Assembly (NCBI RefSeq): GCF_947499695.1
Contig: NZ_CANMPQ010000001.1
Span: forward strand, 248,001-312,000
DNA length: 64,000 nt
Direction of reading: 5' to 3'
Source of the DNA: an uncultured Allomuricauda sp.
GTDB taxonomy: Bacteria; Bacteroidota; Bacteroidia; Flavobacteriales; Flavobacteriaceae
Shown here: piece after piece, positions 1-8,551 of the stretch
Numbering within the stretch: position 1 is the first letter of the stretch
Layout: each line of letters opens with the position of its first letter
Position numbers and translations under genes: made by a program
The notes under the pieces: model-generated
Seen by the model: only the letters and a program-made list of their open reading frames with translations
What the model was told of the DNA's origin: nothing
Databases searched by the model: none

Positions 1-181
1 GGGTTATTTCAAACAAGGAGCTTATAACCAAACCAACGGAAAAGATCCTCAAACCAACAGGGTTTGGTGTGCAGGGGCAGAGACCTATGGAGGTGATATT
101 GCAAAGCAATATGAGAATGGCTGTTACACCGAAGTATGGTTTAGAGAAGGAACCGTGGGTCCAGGCATACCACCAAATTGA
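1..181 (+). CDS. PL7 alginate lyase, C-terminal end (5' truncated by window)
   Basis: The open frame from base 2 to the TGA at 179-181 encodes about 59 residues. They begin with GYFKQGAYNQTN, which matches the conserved C-terminal YFKxGxYxQ strand of family 7 polysaccharide lyases, where the Tyr and Lys line the catalytic cleft. Two Cys (WCAG and NGCY) follow in a short tail that could form a disulfide. The gene starts before the window, so signal peptide and catalytic His cannot be checked. It lies 56 bases before kdgF and is probably co-transcribed with it. The family call rests on one motif plus context; another jelly-roll lyase is the main alternative. Confidence 0.72.
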   Translation, partial: GYFKQGAYNQTNGKDPQTNRVWCAGAETYGGDIAKQYENGCYTEVWFREGTVGPGIPPN

Positions 182-237
182 ATCGAAATAAAGCAATCAA
201 GAGAATTACATTTTGAATTTTATAAGAACACTATTAT

Positions 238-585
238 ATGAAAACATTCGGAGCAAGTAAAGAATTTATAAAAGGAGAAGACCTTGACTGGGAGATTGTA
301 GGTGAAGGTCTAACACGTAAGATTATGGGCTATGACGATAAGATCATGTTGGTCAAGGTTCATTTTGAAATAGGGGCCATTGGCCAAATGCACGAACATT
401 ACCATTCTCAGGTAACCTATGTTGAAAGTGGAAGTTTTGATGTCACTATAGATGGAAATACGCAAACCTTAAAAGGTGGCGATTCATTTTATATTCCTCC
501 ACACGCCATGCATGGAGCGATCTGCACAGAAGCCGGGGTTTTGATTGACGTATTCAGCCCAATTCGAGAGGATTTTATGAGCTAA
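238..585 (+). CDS. kdgF: KdgF-type cupin, unsaturated uronate ring-opening protein
   Basis: A 115-residue single-domain cupin. It shows the metal-binding set H52-x-H54 with Q58 and H92, plus D104, F106 and R110 near the C-terminus, at spacings matching the residues important in characterised KdgF proteins. KdgF helps convert the 4,5-unsaturated monouronate released by lyases into the linear keto sugar (DEH for alginate), the entry point of catabolism. There is no signal peptide, so it should be cytoplasmic. It follows a PL7 lyase end and precedes the susC promoter region. Function is known for the family; the alginate assignment is from context. Confidence 0.88.
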   Translation: MKTFGASKEFIKGEDLDWEIVGEGLTRKIMGYDDKIMLVKVHFEIGAIGQMHEHYHSQVTYVESGSFDVTIDGNTQTLKGGDSFYIPPHAMHGAICTEAGVLIDVFSPIREDFMS

Positions 586-630
586 AAGTGTTAAAATCAA
601 GTTTTTACTTTTTTTAACGAAAAAATAACA

Positions 631-665
631 TATATTTGGTAAACCAATTTGGTTAACCAATCTGG
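631..665 (+). promoter_or_regulatory. susC promoter with twin operator
   Basis: TATATTTG at 631-638 fits the Bacteroidetes -7 box TAnnTTTG; no good -33 box is seen. Directly overlapping and following it are two palindromes: TTGGTAAACCAA at 636-647 (one mismatch) and TTGGTTAACCAA at 649-660 (perfect). A repressor bound here would cover the predicted transcription start. A closely related palindrome precedes the GntR-family gene at 9635-9646, so that protein is the likely binder (inference). Confidence 0.6.
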
Positions 666-687
666 AACACCAATAAAAACACTAACT

Positions 688-733
688 ATGAAAACTTAAA
701 AAAGAAAAAGGATAGGTGCACGCCTATCCTTTT
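688..733 (+). promoter_or_regulatory. susC leader: minimal ORF and terminator-like hairpin
   Basis: ATG AAA ACT TAA at 688-699 is a three-codon reading frame. It is followed by a perfect 11-bp stem (AAAAGGATAGG at 706-716, CCTATCCTTTT at 723-733) with a six-base loop; the descending arm ends in four T. It lies between the predicted promoter and susC, in a leader of roughly 280 bases. It could be an intrinsic terminator of the kdgF transcript or an attenuator of susC. The rest of the 586-927 gap shows no gene. Confidence 0.5.
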
Positions 734-927
734 AAAGCTATCACTTCTTTGGAGGGAAGTAATACATAACAAATACACGTAATGTTACTTGTCAACACAA
801 AACTACGGAATTCATTTGATTTAAAGAGGTAGGTGGCGGTTGACGGTAAGTGAGGGCTACAATCACAATGCACAATGTGAATTGAATTTTACTAATCAAC
901 ATGAATTATTGAAACTAACTTAAACAA

Positions 928-3900
928 ATGAATTTTAAATTTAAATTATTATTGATTGCGATGTTGCTAGTCGGCATTCAATCATTTGCCCAGGACTCTT
1001 ATAGTGTTTCTGGAACCGTTACAGGTGCAGATAACGTCCCTATTCCTGGGGTGAACGTTATTGTGCTCAACTCAACAAGAGGTACTCAAACCGATTTTGA
1101 CGGAAATTATGCTCTAGCCGTTTCTAATAATGAAGTGGTGCAATTTTCATATATCGGCTTTGCTACCCAAACTGTAATTATTACAGGACAATCAACGATA
1201 AACATTACGCTGCAAGAAGATACCAGTCAGTTGGATGAAGTTGTTGTCATTGGTTACGGAACACAGAGAAAATCAACAGTAACCGGATCAATTTCCAAGG
1301 TAGTTAATGAAACTTTGGACCAGATTGCCGTGGCTAGGGTAGACGATGCCCTTATTGGTCAGGTATCTGGGGTAAATATCCAAGCGACCAATGCAGAAGC
1401 TGGGGGTGCGCCAACAATTAATATAAGAGGTGTAGGTTCCATTAGTTCCGATACAGGTCCAGCCTTGGTAATTGATGGTATTGTAGTGAGCTCAGAATTT
1501 CTTGCCAATATTGATATGAACGATGTGGAATCCTTTGAGGTTCTAAAGGATGCTGCTTCCGCTTCCATTTATGGTAGTGAAGGTGCAAACGGGGTCATAT
1601 TAATAACAACTAAAAGTGGTAAGGCTGGAAAAACTCAATTTAGTTATCAAACCTATACGGGTTATAAGCAAGCTCATGGAAGCGACGACTATCGCAAGGA
1701 CCTAAATGAATGGGCGGCCGAAGAACAGGCTGCAACCGGAACTCTTTCTGGAGAAACATTGTATGCTCTGGATTTGGTCAATATCACTGGAATCAATAGA
1801 GATTGGCAAGATGTTTTCTTTGATGGAGGAACGGTAACAAGTCATTCGCTTTCTGCTAGAGGAGGAACGGAGAATTCAACATTTAGTGCCTCTCTTAGGT
1901 CATTACATGATCAAGGTGTGGTAATTACTGATGATTACAAATCATATACGGCAAACTTGAAATTTGATACCAAAGTAGGTAAGAAATTAAAATTTGGTTT
2001 AAGAGCTTCTCCATCGTATACAAAACAGAGAAGATTGCCCACCTCGATTCACAATCCAACACGTCAATCACCATGGTTGCCAATTTTCCACACTGAGGAA
2101 ACACTTCAATTCATTAACCGCAGTGTTTATCCTGATGTTGGTGTTGGAGATTACTTTTGGGAAAACCATTTGGAAAATAGAGATTATGATAATGATGGGA
2201 ATACAGAGAGACCTCGAACTTCAGGTGACTCCAACCCATATCAACAATATGTTGAGCGTCAGCACTATGAATTCAACACAAAACTATTTGGTTCAACCTA
2301 TTTAAGCTATAAGCTGCTAGAGGGGTTAACCGCAAAAACCTCGTTGGGTGTTACCTTGGAGCAACGCAAAAGAGATAGGTACGATGGTGTTAATTACCAC
2401 GCTTCAGGAGCGTCAAGATCGAACTACCTTTTACAAAACAGGTTCAGAACCAGATTGGTTTCTGATAATACTTTGAATTATAGTAGAACCTTTGGTGATC
2501 ATGATTTGAACCTTTTAGGTGGTTTTACGATACAACAGAGAAAAACTGAGATAAGCCAGATCAATGGAAATGGCTTTTCCGATGACCGTCTTCCAAATAT
2601 TCAAGGGGCGAATCCTGATAATACCACTGCTTTTCAGAACAACGGCGAACGTAAAAAGATTGGTATGTTCGCAAGGGTAAATTATGCCTATAAAGACAAA
2701 TATCTTTTCAATGCGTCTATTAGACGTGATGGGAGTTCGGTTTTTGGTTTAAATACGAAATGGGGTAATTTCCCCGCGGTATCCGTTGGGTGGAATGTTG
2801 CCAAAGAGGAATTCCTACTTTCAAGTGATGTAGTAAGCAATCTAAAGTTCAGGGCTAGTTATGGTTTTACTGGGGCTGAGAACTTTAATCTGACTACACT
2901 TGAAGAAACAATATGGCCATACCTTTCTCTATTACAAAATACCAATGCTGTTGTAGGTAATAGCTTGGTTTCCGGTATATCGCCTTTGAATATTGCCAAC
3001 AACAATCTAGGATGGGAATCTTCCGAAGAATTAACTGTTGGATTAGATTACGGTTTTTGGAACAATAAAATTTCCGGATCTATAGATTATTACCGAAGAA
3101 ACAGTGATGATTTACTATTGAATAACCCAGTTTCATATATCACCGGATTTAATGATGGTATCGTAAACTTGGGTGAGGTTCAAAACAGAGGTTTGGAATT
3201 TGAACTAAGAACTAGAAACATCTCTAATGAGAAATTCAGTTGGAACTCCACAATAATAGCTTCTACCAACCAAAACGAATTGTTGAGTTTTGGAGATTCC
3301 AATAATGCACTTATTGAAGATACTTACGGTAGAAATTCACAATGGATTAATCGAATAGGAGAACCAATTTCTTCGTATTGGGGCTTTGTAGTGGATACTG
3401 ACGCTTACGATGAAACTTCTTTTAGGACTACTTACGTGGATAATCCTTGGAACAGAATCAATGGCCAGGCTGATGACACCATAGTTAAAGATTTAAATGG
3501 TGATGGTATTATTACTGAGGATGACAAAACGATACTAGGAGATCCTTACCCAGATTTGATTTATAGTTTTACCAATGAATTTCAGATTGGGCAATTTGAC
3601 ATTTCCTTTATGGTACAAGGTAGCTTAGGTGCTCAGGTAAATAATATTGGAGATCAATATTTCTACAACTGGTTCGGTAACCGGACTAGAAGTGGGGGAG
3701 AGGCTCAGGCCGTTGCAGATGGCTTAGTGCCGCACGAATCCTTTATTCAAGAAAAGGTGTTGACTAGTGAGGTAATTGCAAGTGCGGATTATTTTTCACT
3801 TCGAAATGTAAATGTCGGGTATAATTTTGATAGGGATTTTCTATCAAGAATTGGTCTGGACGGTCTTAGAATTTATGCAACCGGACAGAACCTTCTTTAC

Positions 3901-4032
3901 ATTACTGCTGATGATTATCATGGCTTTAATCCAGAGCATGACGATAATGGGAATGTGAGGGCATTTGGTTCGCAAAGAGCTGGTACTCCCATTTTTAGAA
4001 CACTAACACTAGGTCTAAACATTGATTTCTAA
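928..4032 (+). CDS. SusC-like TonB-dependent receptor for alginate oligosaccharides
   Basis: 1034 residues. A signal peptide (about 1-21, ending SFAQ) is followed by a CarboxypepD_reg-like beta-sandwich domain (about 27-95, with PGVNV and TDFDGNY motifs), a TonB-box-like DEVVVIGYG segment near 104-112, a plug domain (about 115-230) and a 22-strand-type barrel to the C-terminal Phe. It forms the outer-membrane channel that imports oligosaccharides with its SusD partner, powered by TonB. The susD start lies 11 bases after its stop. Substrate is assigned only from the neighbouring PL7 lyases and KDG-pathway genes. Confidence 0.92.
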   Translation: MNFKFKLLLIAMLLVGIQSFAQDSYSVSGTVTGADNVPIPGVNVIVLNSTRGTQTDFDGNYALAVSNNEVVQFSYIGFATQTVIITGQSTINITLQEDTSQLDEVVVIGYGTQRKSTVTGSISKVVNETLDQIAVARVDDALIGQVSGVNIQATNAEAGGAPTINIRGVGSISSDTGPALVIDGIVVSSEFLANIDMNDVESFEVLKDAASASIYGSEGANGVILITTKSGKAGKTQFSYQTYTGYKQAHGSDDYRKDLNEWAAEEQAATGTLSGETLYALDLVNITGINRDWQDVFFDGGTVTSHSLSARGGTENSTFSASLRSLHDQGVVITDDYKSYTANLKFDTKVGKKLKFGLRASPSYTKQRRLPTSIHNPTRQSPWLPIFHTEETLQFINRSVYPDVGVGDYFWENHLENRDYDNDGNTERPRTSGDSNPYQQYVERQHYEFNTKLFGSTYLSYKLLEGLTAKTSLGVTLEQRKRDRYDGVNYHASGASRSNYLLQNRFRTRLVSDNTLNYSRTFGDHDLNLLGGFTIQQRKTEISQINGNGFSDDRLPNIQGANPDNTTAFQNNGERKKIGMFARVNYAYKDKYLFNASIRRDGSSVFGLNTKWGNFPAVSVGWNVAKEEFLLSSDVVSNLKFRASYGFTGAENFNLTTLEETIWPYLSLLQNTNAVVGNSLVSGISPLNIANNNLGWESSEELTVGLDYGFWNNKISGSIDYYRRNSDDLLLNNPVSYITGFNDGIVNLGEVQNRGLEFELRTRNISNEKFSWNSTIIASTNQNELLSFGDSNNALIEDTYGRNSQWINRIGEPISSYWGFVVDTDAYDETSFRTTYVDNPWNRINGQADDTIVKDLNGDGIITEDDKTILGDPYPDLIYSFTNEFQIGQFDISFMVQGSLGAQVNNIGDQYFYNWFGNRTRSGGEAQAVADGLVPHESFIQEKVLTSEVIASADYFSLRNVNVGYNFDRDFLSRIGLDGLRIYATGQNLLYITADDYHGFNPEHDDNGNVRAFGSQRAGTPIFRTLTLGLNIDF

Positions 4033-4043
4033 AAAAAATTATT

Positions 4044-5492
4044 ATGAAATACTTAAAATATATAGCATTCACGGTAACGGCATTTTTAGTGTCGTGTGAA
4101 GCAGACGAATTTTTAAATCCAATACCGGATACTGTCGTTGTGGAAGAATCATTCTTTCAGACAGATGCTGATGTTGAGGCGGGCATACTTGGAATTTATG
4201 ATGCGCTTCAAGGCGTAAATGAAAATACGGTAACAAATATTGGTATTGTTAACAGAGGGGTTCAGTTTGAACACCTTTTGACTGAGCATCGAACCGATAA
4301 TACTAGAAACGCAACCTTGGAGGGCTCTAAATCAGATTTCCATAGATATGTTGTCGATGCAAACAACGTAGAATCAGAGGATTTTTATGCATCCATGTAT
4401 GAGGTCATCTTCAGAGCAAATAATGCACTGCGATTTATAGATATTGCTGATGCAGGTAATCAGGCAAGGTATACTGCGGAGGCAAAGTTTTTAAGAGCAT
4501 ATGCTTACTTTAAATTGGTAAGACTGTTTGGTGCTGTTCCTTTGGTAACCGAAGTAGTAGGCGCGGATAATAGTGAAGCACTTTTTACAAGAATATCTGA
4601 AGAGCAGATTTATGCCCAGATTGTGGCGGATTTACAGGAAGCAGTAGGAACATTGGACAATACCTATAAATCTAGAGCTTCCAGAGCGGCGGCGCAGGGG
4701 ATTTTGGCAAAGGTATATATGACTCAACCAAGCCCTGACTATTCTGCTGCTGAGCAACTATGTGAAGCAATAATAAGTAGCGGAGAATTTTCATTACAGA
4801 GTAATTTTTCAGATGTCTTTTATAATGAATTGAATGATGAGATAGTTTTCGCTATCCAATATCAATTCGGGAACACCTTGGAAAGTCAAAGTTTCTCTTC
4901 TGAATTTACTTCTTTTTCCCGTCAAGGTCGTGAAGATGGTCAAAACATTGTTAACGATAATTTAGTAGCGGACTTCAGCGCATTTGGAGGTGATCGCGGA
5001 CCACTATCCTTTATTAACCTTGGTAGTTCAATAGAGGTTATAAAGTTTTTACCAGATGGATCTGATATCACAGTTTCCCCACCAACATATGGAGATAATG
5101 CCCGTAACGCAGGTAACGATTATATAGCATTGCGTTATGCAGACGTATTGTTAATGCATGTGGAAGCTACTATAGGTACAGGAACAAGTACTTCTGATAT
5201 AGGCGCCCTGCAATCGTTTCAACAAATAAGGGATAGAGCTTTTCCAGCTACCGCTCCTAATGCAATCTCAAGTGTATCAAAGGATGAACTTTTGACAGAG
5301 AGACGTGTAGAACTGGCATTTGAGAATCAGCGATGGTACGATATACTCAGGTTTGGAGTAGCAAACGATGTATTGAGCGCACATGCTGTTGAGATGGGAT
5401 ATGTTTTTTCAGCAAGAGATTTACTGTTGCCAATCCCAGCAAGAGAAATCAACTTAAGCGATGGGCTTCTAACACAAAACCCTGGGTACTAA
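4044..5492 (+). CDS. SusD/RagB-family surface glycan-binding lipoprotein
   Basis: 482 residues with a lipoprotein signal; the lipobox LVSC places the acylated Cys at about residue 18. The helical TPR-rich SusD fold is indicated by the AKFLRAYAYFKLVRLFGAVPL stretch near 150-170 and the C-terminal ERRVELAFENQRWYDILRFG signature. SusD proteins cap the SusC barrel and capture glycan on the cell surface. Gaps of 11 bases to susC and 18 bases to the next gene indicate one transcript. Alginate oligomers are the likely ligand by context. Confidence 0.92.
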   Translation: MKYLKYIAFTVTAFLVSCEADEFLNPIPDTVVVEESFFQTDADVEAGILGIYDALQGVNENTVTNIGIVNRGVQFEHLLTEHRTDNTRNATLEGSKSDFHRYVVDANNVESEDFYASMYEVIFRANNALRFIDIADAGNQARYTAEAKFLRAYAYFKLVRLFGAVPLVTEVVGADNSEALFTRISEEQIYAQIVADLQEAVGTLDNTYKSRASRAAAQGILAKVYMTQPSPDYSAAEQLCEAIISSGEFSLQSNFSDVFYNELNDEIVFAIQYQFGNTLESQSFSSEFTSFSRQGREDGQNIVNDNLVADFSAFGGDRGPLSFINLGSSIEVIKFLPDGSDITVSPPTYGDNARNAGNDYIALRYADVLLMHVEATIGTGTSTSDIGALQSFQQIRDRAFPATAPNAISSVSKDELLTERRVELAFENQRWYDILRFGVANDVLSAHAVEMGYVFSARDLLLPIPAREINLSDGLLTQNPGY

Positions 5493-5510
5493 AAATTAAT
5501 ATAAAAAACT

Positions 5511-7499
5511 ATGAAATATCAAGTAAACATATTTAAAAGAACAAAACTGTTGCTAGCGACTTTGGTCGTTGCCAGTATTGTTGTGAGCTGTGTTGGAGAT
5601 GAGCTTTTTAGAGATGAATTGCCTGGGGCAAATTCCAAAGTGGATACTGTTTTTCCAGAGGCTAATTTCTCATACGCTTCCTCCTCTGACGACTTTAGAA
5701 CAATAAATTTTACCAACCTTTCTACAGAAGCCTTGCAGTTTGCATGGGATTTTGGGGATGGAAATACTTCATCTGATGAAGATCCGTCATTTACCTTTTC
5801 TGACGGTGAGGGTACGTACCCAGTATCTTTGACTGCTACTGATGGTAACGGTATGAGTGGAACTACTACTATTGATGTTATAGTGGTCGAAGGTCCATTT
5901 CAACCAATTATTGTAGAAGCTGGTTTTGAAGATGACACCCTTCCAGCAGGTGGCGGCGATGGCCGTGATTCATGGAGAAATAATGATCTTGGAGGTGTAA
6001 TTCAGATTACAGGAAGTCCAGTGACATTTGGAGATCAAGGTGCAAAGTTACCTGTTCCTGCAGGAGACCGTATTGGTTATCAGGAAATCACCGTGGATCC
6101 GGAAACCAATTATGATTTAAGTTTTTGGTACACGATGTTGGCTGGTTCTTCCGATGCTAGGTTGATTGTTTCTGTGCTCGGAGTAACACAAAATGGAGGC
6201 ACGTTTGAAACTCTTGATGATGTTACAAATGGTACTTTAGCATCGGTTACAGTAACCAATGATGATGAACCGGATGTTTACGTACAGCAGAAATTGTCCT
6301 TCAACTCGGGTGATAACAATACAATTGCTATTTTCTTTACGAATGGGGATGTAGAAGGTAGACTGGATGATTTTACAATAGATGTAGGAGCAGAAGGAGC
6401 AGTACCTCCCTCTGCCGGATTTGCTCCCGAGCAAAGTGAGATTGACTTTTTGGAGTATACATTTACGAATTCTTCAACAGGAGCTGTGAGCTATGATTGG
6501 GATTTCGGTGATGGAAATACTTCAACAGAAGAGTCTCCGACACACGTTTATGCTACAGCAGACACGTATACTGTTTCACTTACTGCAACAAATGACTCTG
6601 GGTTATCAACTACATTGGAACAGAGTATTACCATTTTAGCACCGGTTACAGCAGATTTTACTTCTCAAGTAGATCCAGGTGATTATAGAACGTATACTTT
6701 CATGGATGCTTCTGAAGGTGCTGAAACATTACTATGGGAGTTTGGAGATGGATTCCAATTTACAGGAATGGATCCTTCACATACTTATGCTGAAGATGGA
6801 ATTTATACGGTAACCCTAACGGCCACAAGTATTACTGGAAACATAAGCGCCGCAACTGAAGAGATTGTAGTGGCTCAAGGATTTGTTGTGCAGGTAATCA
6901 ATGGAAATTTTGACCTCTACGGCACAACAGCAGGGTGTGGTGGAGAAAGCACTGGTGACAATGCCGACCCATGGGATATGACAACTAACTCGACTATTAA
7001 AGATTGTGCTGGAGCTGATATTCCTAGTCCCTACGCAGACCTTTGGGATAACCCAGCTTTAGATAGTTGGCTAGAAACAGAATATGGCGATGATAGTGAG
7101 CAAGCAGGATCTACCAGTGATGGAAATGACGGTACTCGAGGAGCTAAATTAGACGAGAGAGGACGTCGCTTGTATCAAGTGGTAACAGTTCAGCAGGGGA
7201 CAACATATACATTCTCCATTGACGCTCGGCATACTGCCACTGGAATCACCTCCGAAGTATTTATCTTAAATACGGAAATTGCTGATGAAACAGGTATTAA
7301 CGCCAATCTAGGTGCAGACCCAGATGTCGATGCCTATTTCGCAATTCCAAATATTTTTGACACAGATGGTGATGCGTATGCGACTAGTACATTTCAATTT
7401 ACTGCTTCAACAAATCAGATAGTCATTTATGTACGGAACATAGATGTTGTTGATGGTCCAGCAGAAGCATTCTTTGATAATATTACGATTACTGATTAA
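5511..7499 (+). CDS. PKD-repeat surface lipoprotein, probable alginate-binding protein
   Basis: 662 residues, lipobox VVSC with C27. Three PKD domains are visible from their WDFGDGN or WEFGDG motifs: about 46-126, 298-376 and 378-455. Between the first and second is a beta-sandwich-like domain (about 127-297, starting VEAGFEDD and ending with DDFTID), and a similar jelly-roll-like region fills 456-662 (NGNFDLYG to FFDNITITD). Both look like carbohydrate-binding modules. The position directly after susD is typical of surface glycan-binding proteins. No catalytic motif is seen, so a binding rather than enzymatic role is inferred. Confidence 0.8.
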   Translation: MKYQVNIFKRTKLLLATLVVASIVVSCVGDELFRDELPGANSKVDTVFPEANFSYASSSDDFRTINFTNLSTEALQFAWDFGDGNTSSDEDPSFTFSDGEGTYPVSLTATDGNGMSGTTTIDVIVVEGPFQPIIVEAGFEDDTLPAGGGDGRDSWRNNDLGGVIQITGSPVTFGDQGAKLPVPAGDRIGYQEITVDPETNYDLSFWYTMLAGSSDARLIVSVLGVTQNGGTFETLDDVTNGTLASVTVTNDDEPDVYVQQKLSFNSGDNNTIAIFFTNGDVEGRLDDFTIDVGAEGAVPPSAGFAPEQSEIDFLEYTFTNSSTGAVSYDWDFGDGNTSTEESPTHVYATADTYTVSLTATNDSGLSTTLEQSITILAPVTADFTSQVDPGDYRTYTFMDASEGAETLLWEFGDGFQFTGMDPSHTYAEDGIYTVTLTATSITGNISAATEEIVVAQGFVVQVINGNFDLYGTTAGCGGESTGDNADPWDMTTNSTIKDCAGADIPSPYADLWDNPALDSWLETEYGDDSEQAGSTSDGNDGTRGAKLDERGRRLYQVVTVQQGTTYTFSIDARHTATGITSEVFILNTEIADETGINANLGADPDVDAYFAIPNIFDTDGDAYATSTFQFTASTNQIVIYVRNIDVVDGPAEAFFDNITITD

Positions 7500-7524
7500 G
7501 AATCAATCCATTGTTTTAGGTTAA

Positions 7525-7556
7525 ACCACCCAGACTGTAAATTGGGTCTGGGTGGT
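7525..7556 (+). terminator. Intercistronic hairpin after the PKD lipoprotein gene
   Basis: CCACCCAGAC at 7526-7535 pairs perfectly with GTCTGGGTGG at 7546-7555 across a ten-base loop, with one more A-T pair outside. No T-run follows, so partial termination, RNA processing or 3'-end protection of the susCD message is as likely as full termination. The next gene starts 71 bases later. Confidence 0.55.
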
Positions 7557-7626
7557 CTTAAAACAAAAACGTTGAACAAATAGGAATGGTTATTGCAACC
7601 ATTTGGACTAAAAAAAGAATTTATAA

Positions 7627-8541
7627 ATGAAAGTTTTCCGAAAGAAATATCTAACACTTTTTTTGATGGCATTTCTTGTTGTTAGCGCTACTTCACAAAA
7701 CAAAAAAAGTAGTGTAGCAGAATCGGATATAAAAATTGAGAAGAAAAAAAAGAAAAAGAAAAAAAAGGTAAAACTTCCAAACATAGATTTAAGTCATTGG
7801 AAGATCACCATACCAGCTGGTAGCGGTAAAGGTGGAGCCATAAGTGTATCACCTCCTGAGATATCTGACTATGCAACTAATGAGGTTTTAAAACCGTATA
7901 TGTATAACGATTCAACTTCAGGTGCTTTAGTGTTTCATGCATTTCCTACAAATGCGACAACTGCGAATACCAAGTATTCTAGATCTGAATTGAGAGAACA
8001 AATGGTTTCAGGCGATAACAATACCAACTGGACCTTTGCTGATGGAGGCGTTATGAAAGCTAAAATTGCCATGGGTGAAGTTTCAAGAGATAAAAAGGGC
8101 AAATACCACAAAGTAATTATTGCCCAAATCCATGGTAGATTGACCAATGAACAACGAGATTTAATTGGACAAAAGGACAATAATGCGCCACCCATTTTAA
8201 AAATATATTGGCAGAACGGAAAAATTAGAGTGAAGACCAAGGAACTTGTGAACCCGTCTGCTTCTGCTAAAGGAATTTTGTACAAAGAAGCTTGGAAAGA
8301 CGATAAGGGAAGAAACTTTGAAGAAGAAGTTGGTTTTAGGAAATTTCAGCTGGAGGTTAAGGTCTCTGATGGAAAAATGGTAGTCTCACTCAATAAAAAT
8401 GAGTTTTTTGTATACGATAGCCAAAGCATAAAACGGTGGGGAGTTTTTGAAAATTATTTTAAGGCAGGTAACTATTTTCAGTCTAGGGATGAAGATGGTT
8501 TTGCCAAGGTTAAGTTTTATGAATTATCTGTAACACACTAG
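7627..8541 (+). CDS. PL7 alginate lyase, secreted, with poly-lysine linker
   Basis: 304 residues. Signal peptide about 1-24 (ending ATSQN, no lipobox), then a linker with nine consecutive lysines (39-47), then a PL7 jelly-roll. The three diagnostic family motifs are present: RSELREQ at 119-125, QIHG at 167-170 (I in QIH often goes with G- or mixed-link preference) and YFKAGNYFQ at 277-285. His169 and the Tyr of the last motif are the expected catalytic pair for beta-elimination. It is followed after 10 bases by a paralog with the same core. Likely periplasmic or exported by another route; localisation is uncertain. Confidence 0.92.
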   Translation: MKVFRKKYLTLFLMAFLVVSATSQNKKSSVAESDIKIEKKKKKKKKKVKLPNIDLSHWKITIPAGSGKGGAISVSPPEISDYATNEVLKPYMYNDSTSGALVFHAFPTNATTANTKYSRSELREQMVSGDNNTNWTFADGGVMKAKIAMGEVSRDKKGKYHKVIIAQIHGRLTNEQRDLIGQKDNNAPPILKIYWQNGKIRVKTKELVNPSASAKGILYKEAWKDDKGRNFEEEVGFRKFQLEVKVSDGKMVVSLNKNEFFVYDSQSIKRWGVFENYFKAGNYFQSRDEDGFAKVKFYELSVTH

Positions 8542-8551
8542 AAAGAATTTA

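Noticed and set aside
42..181. Pectin or other uronate lyase instead of alginate lyase for the truncated first gene
   Set aside because: The YFKQGAYNQ strand matches PL7 and two further PL7 genes lie in the same locus, so alginate is preferred, though the missing N-terminus leaves some doubt.
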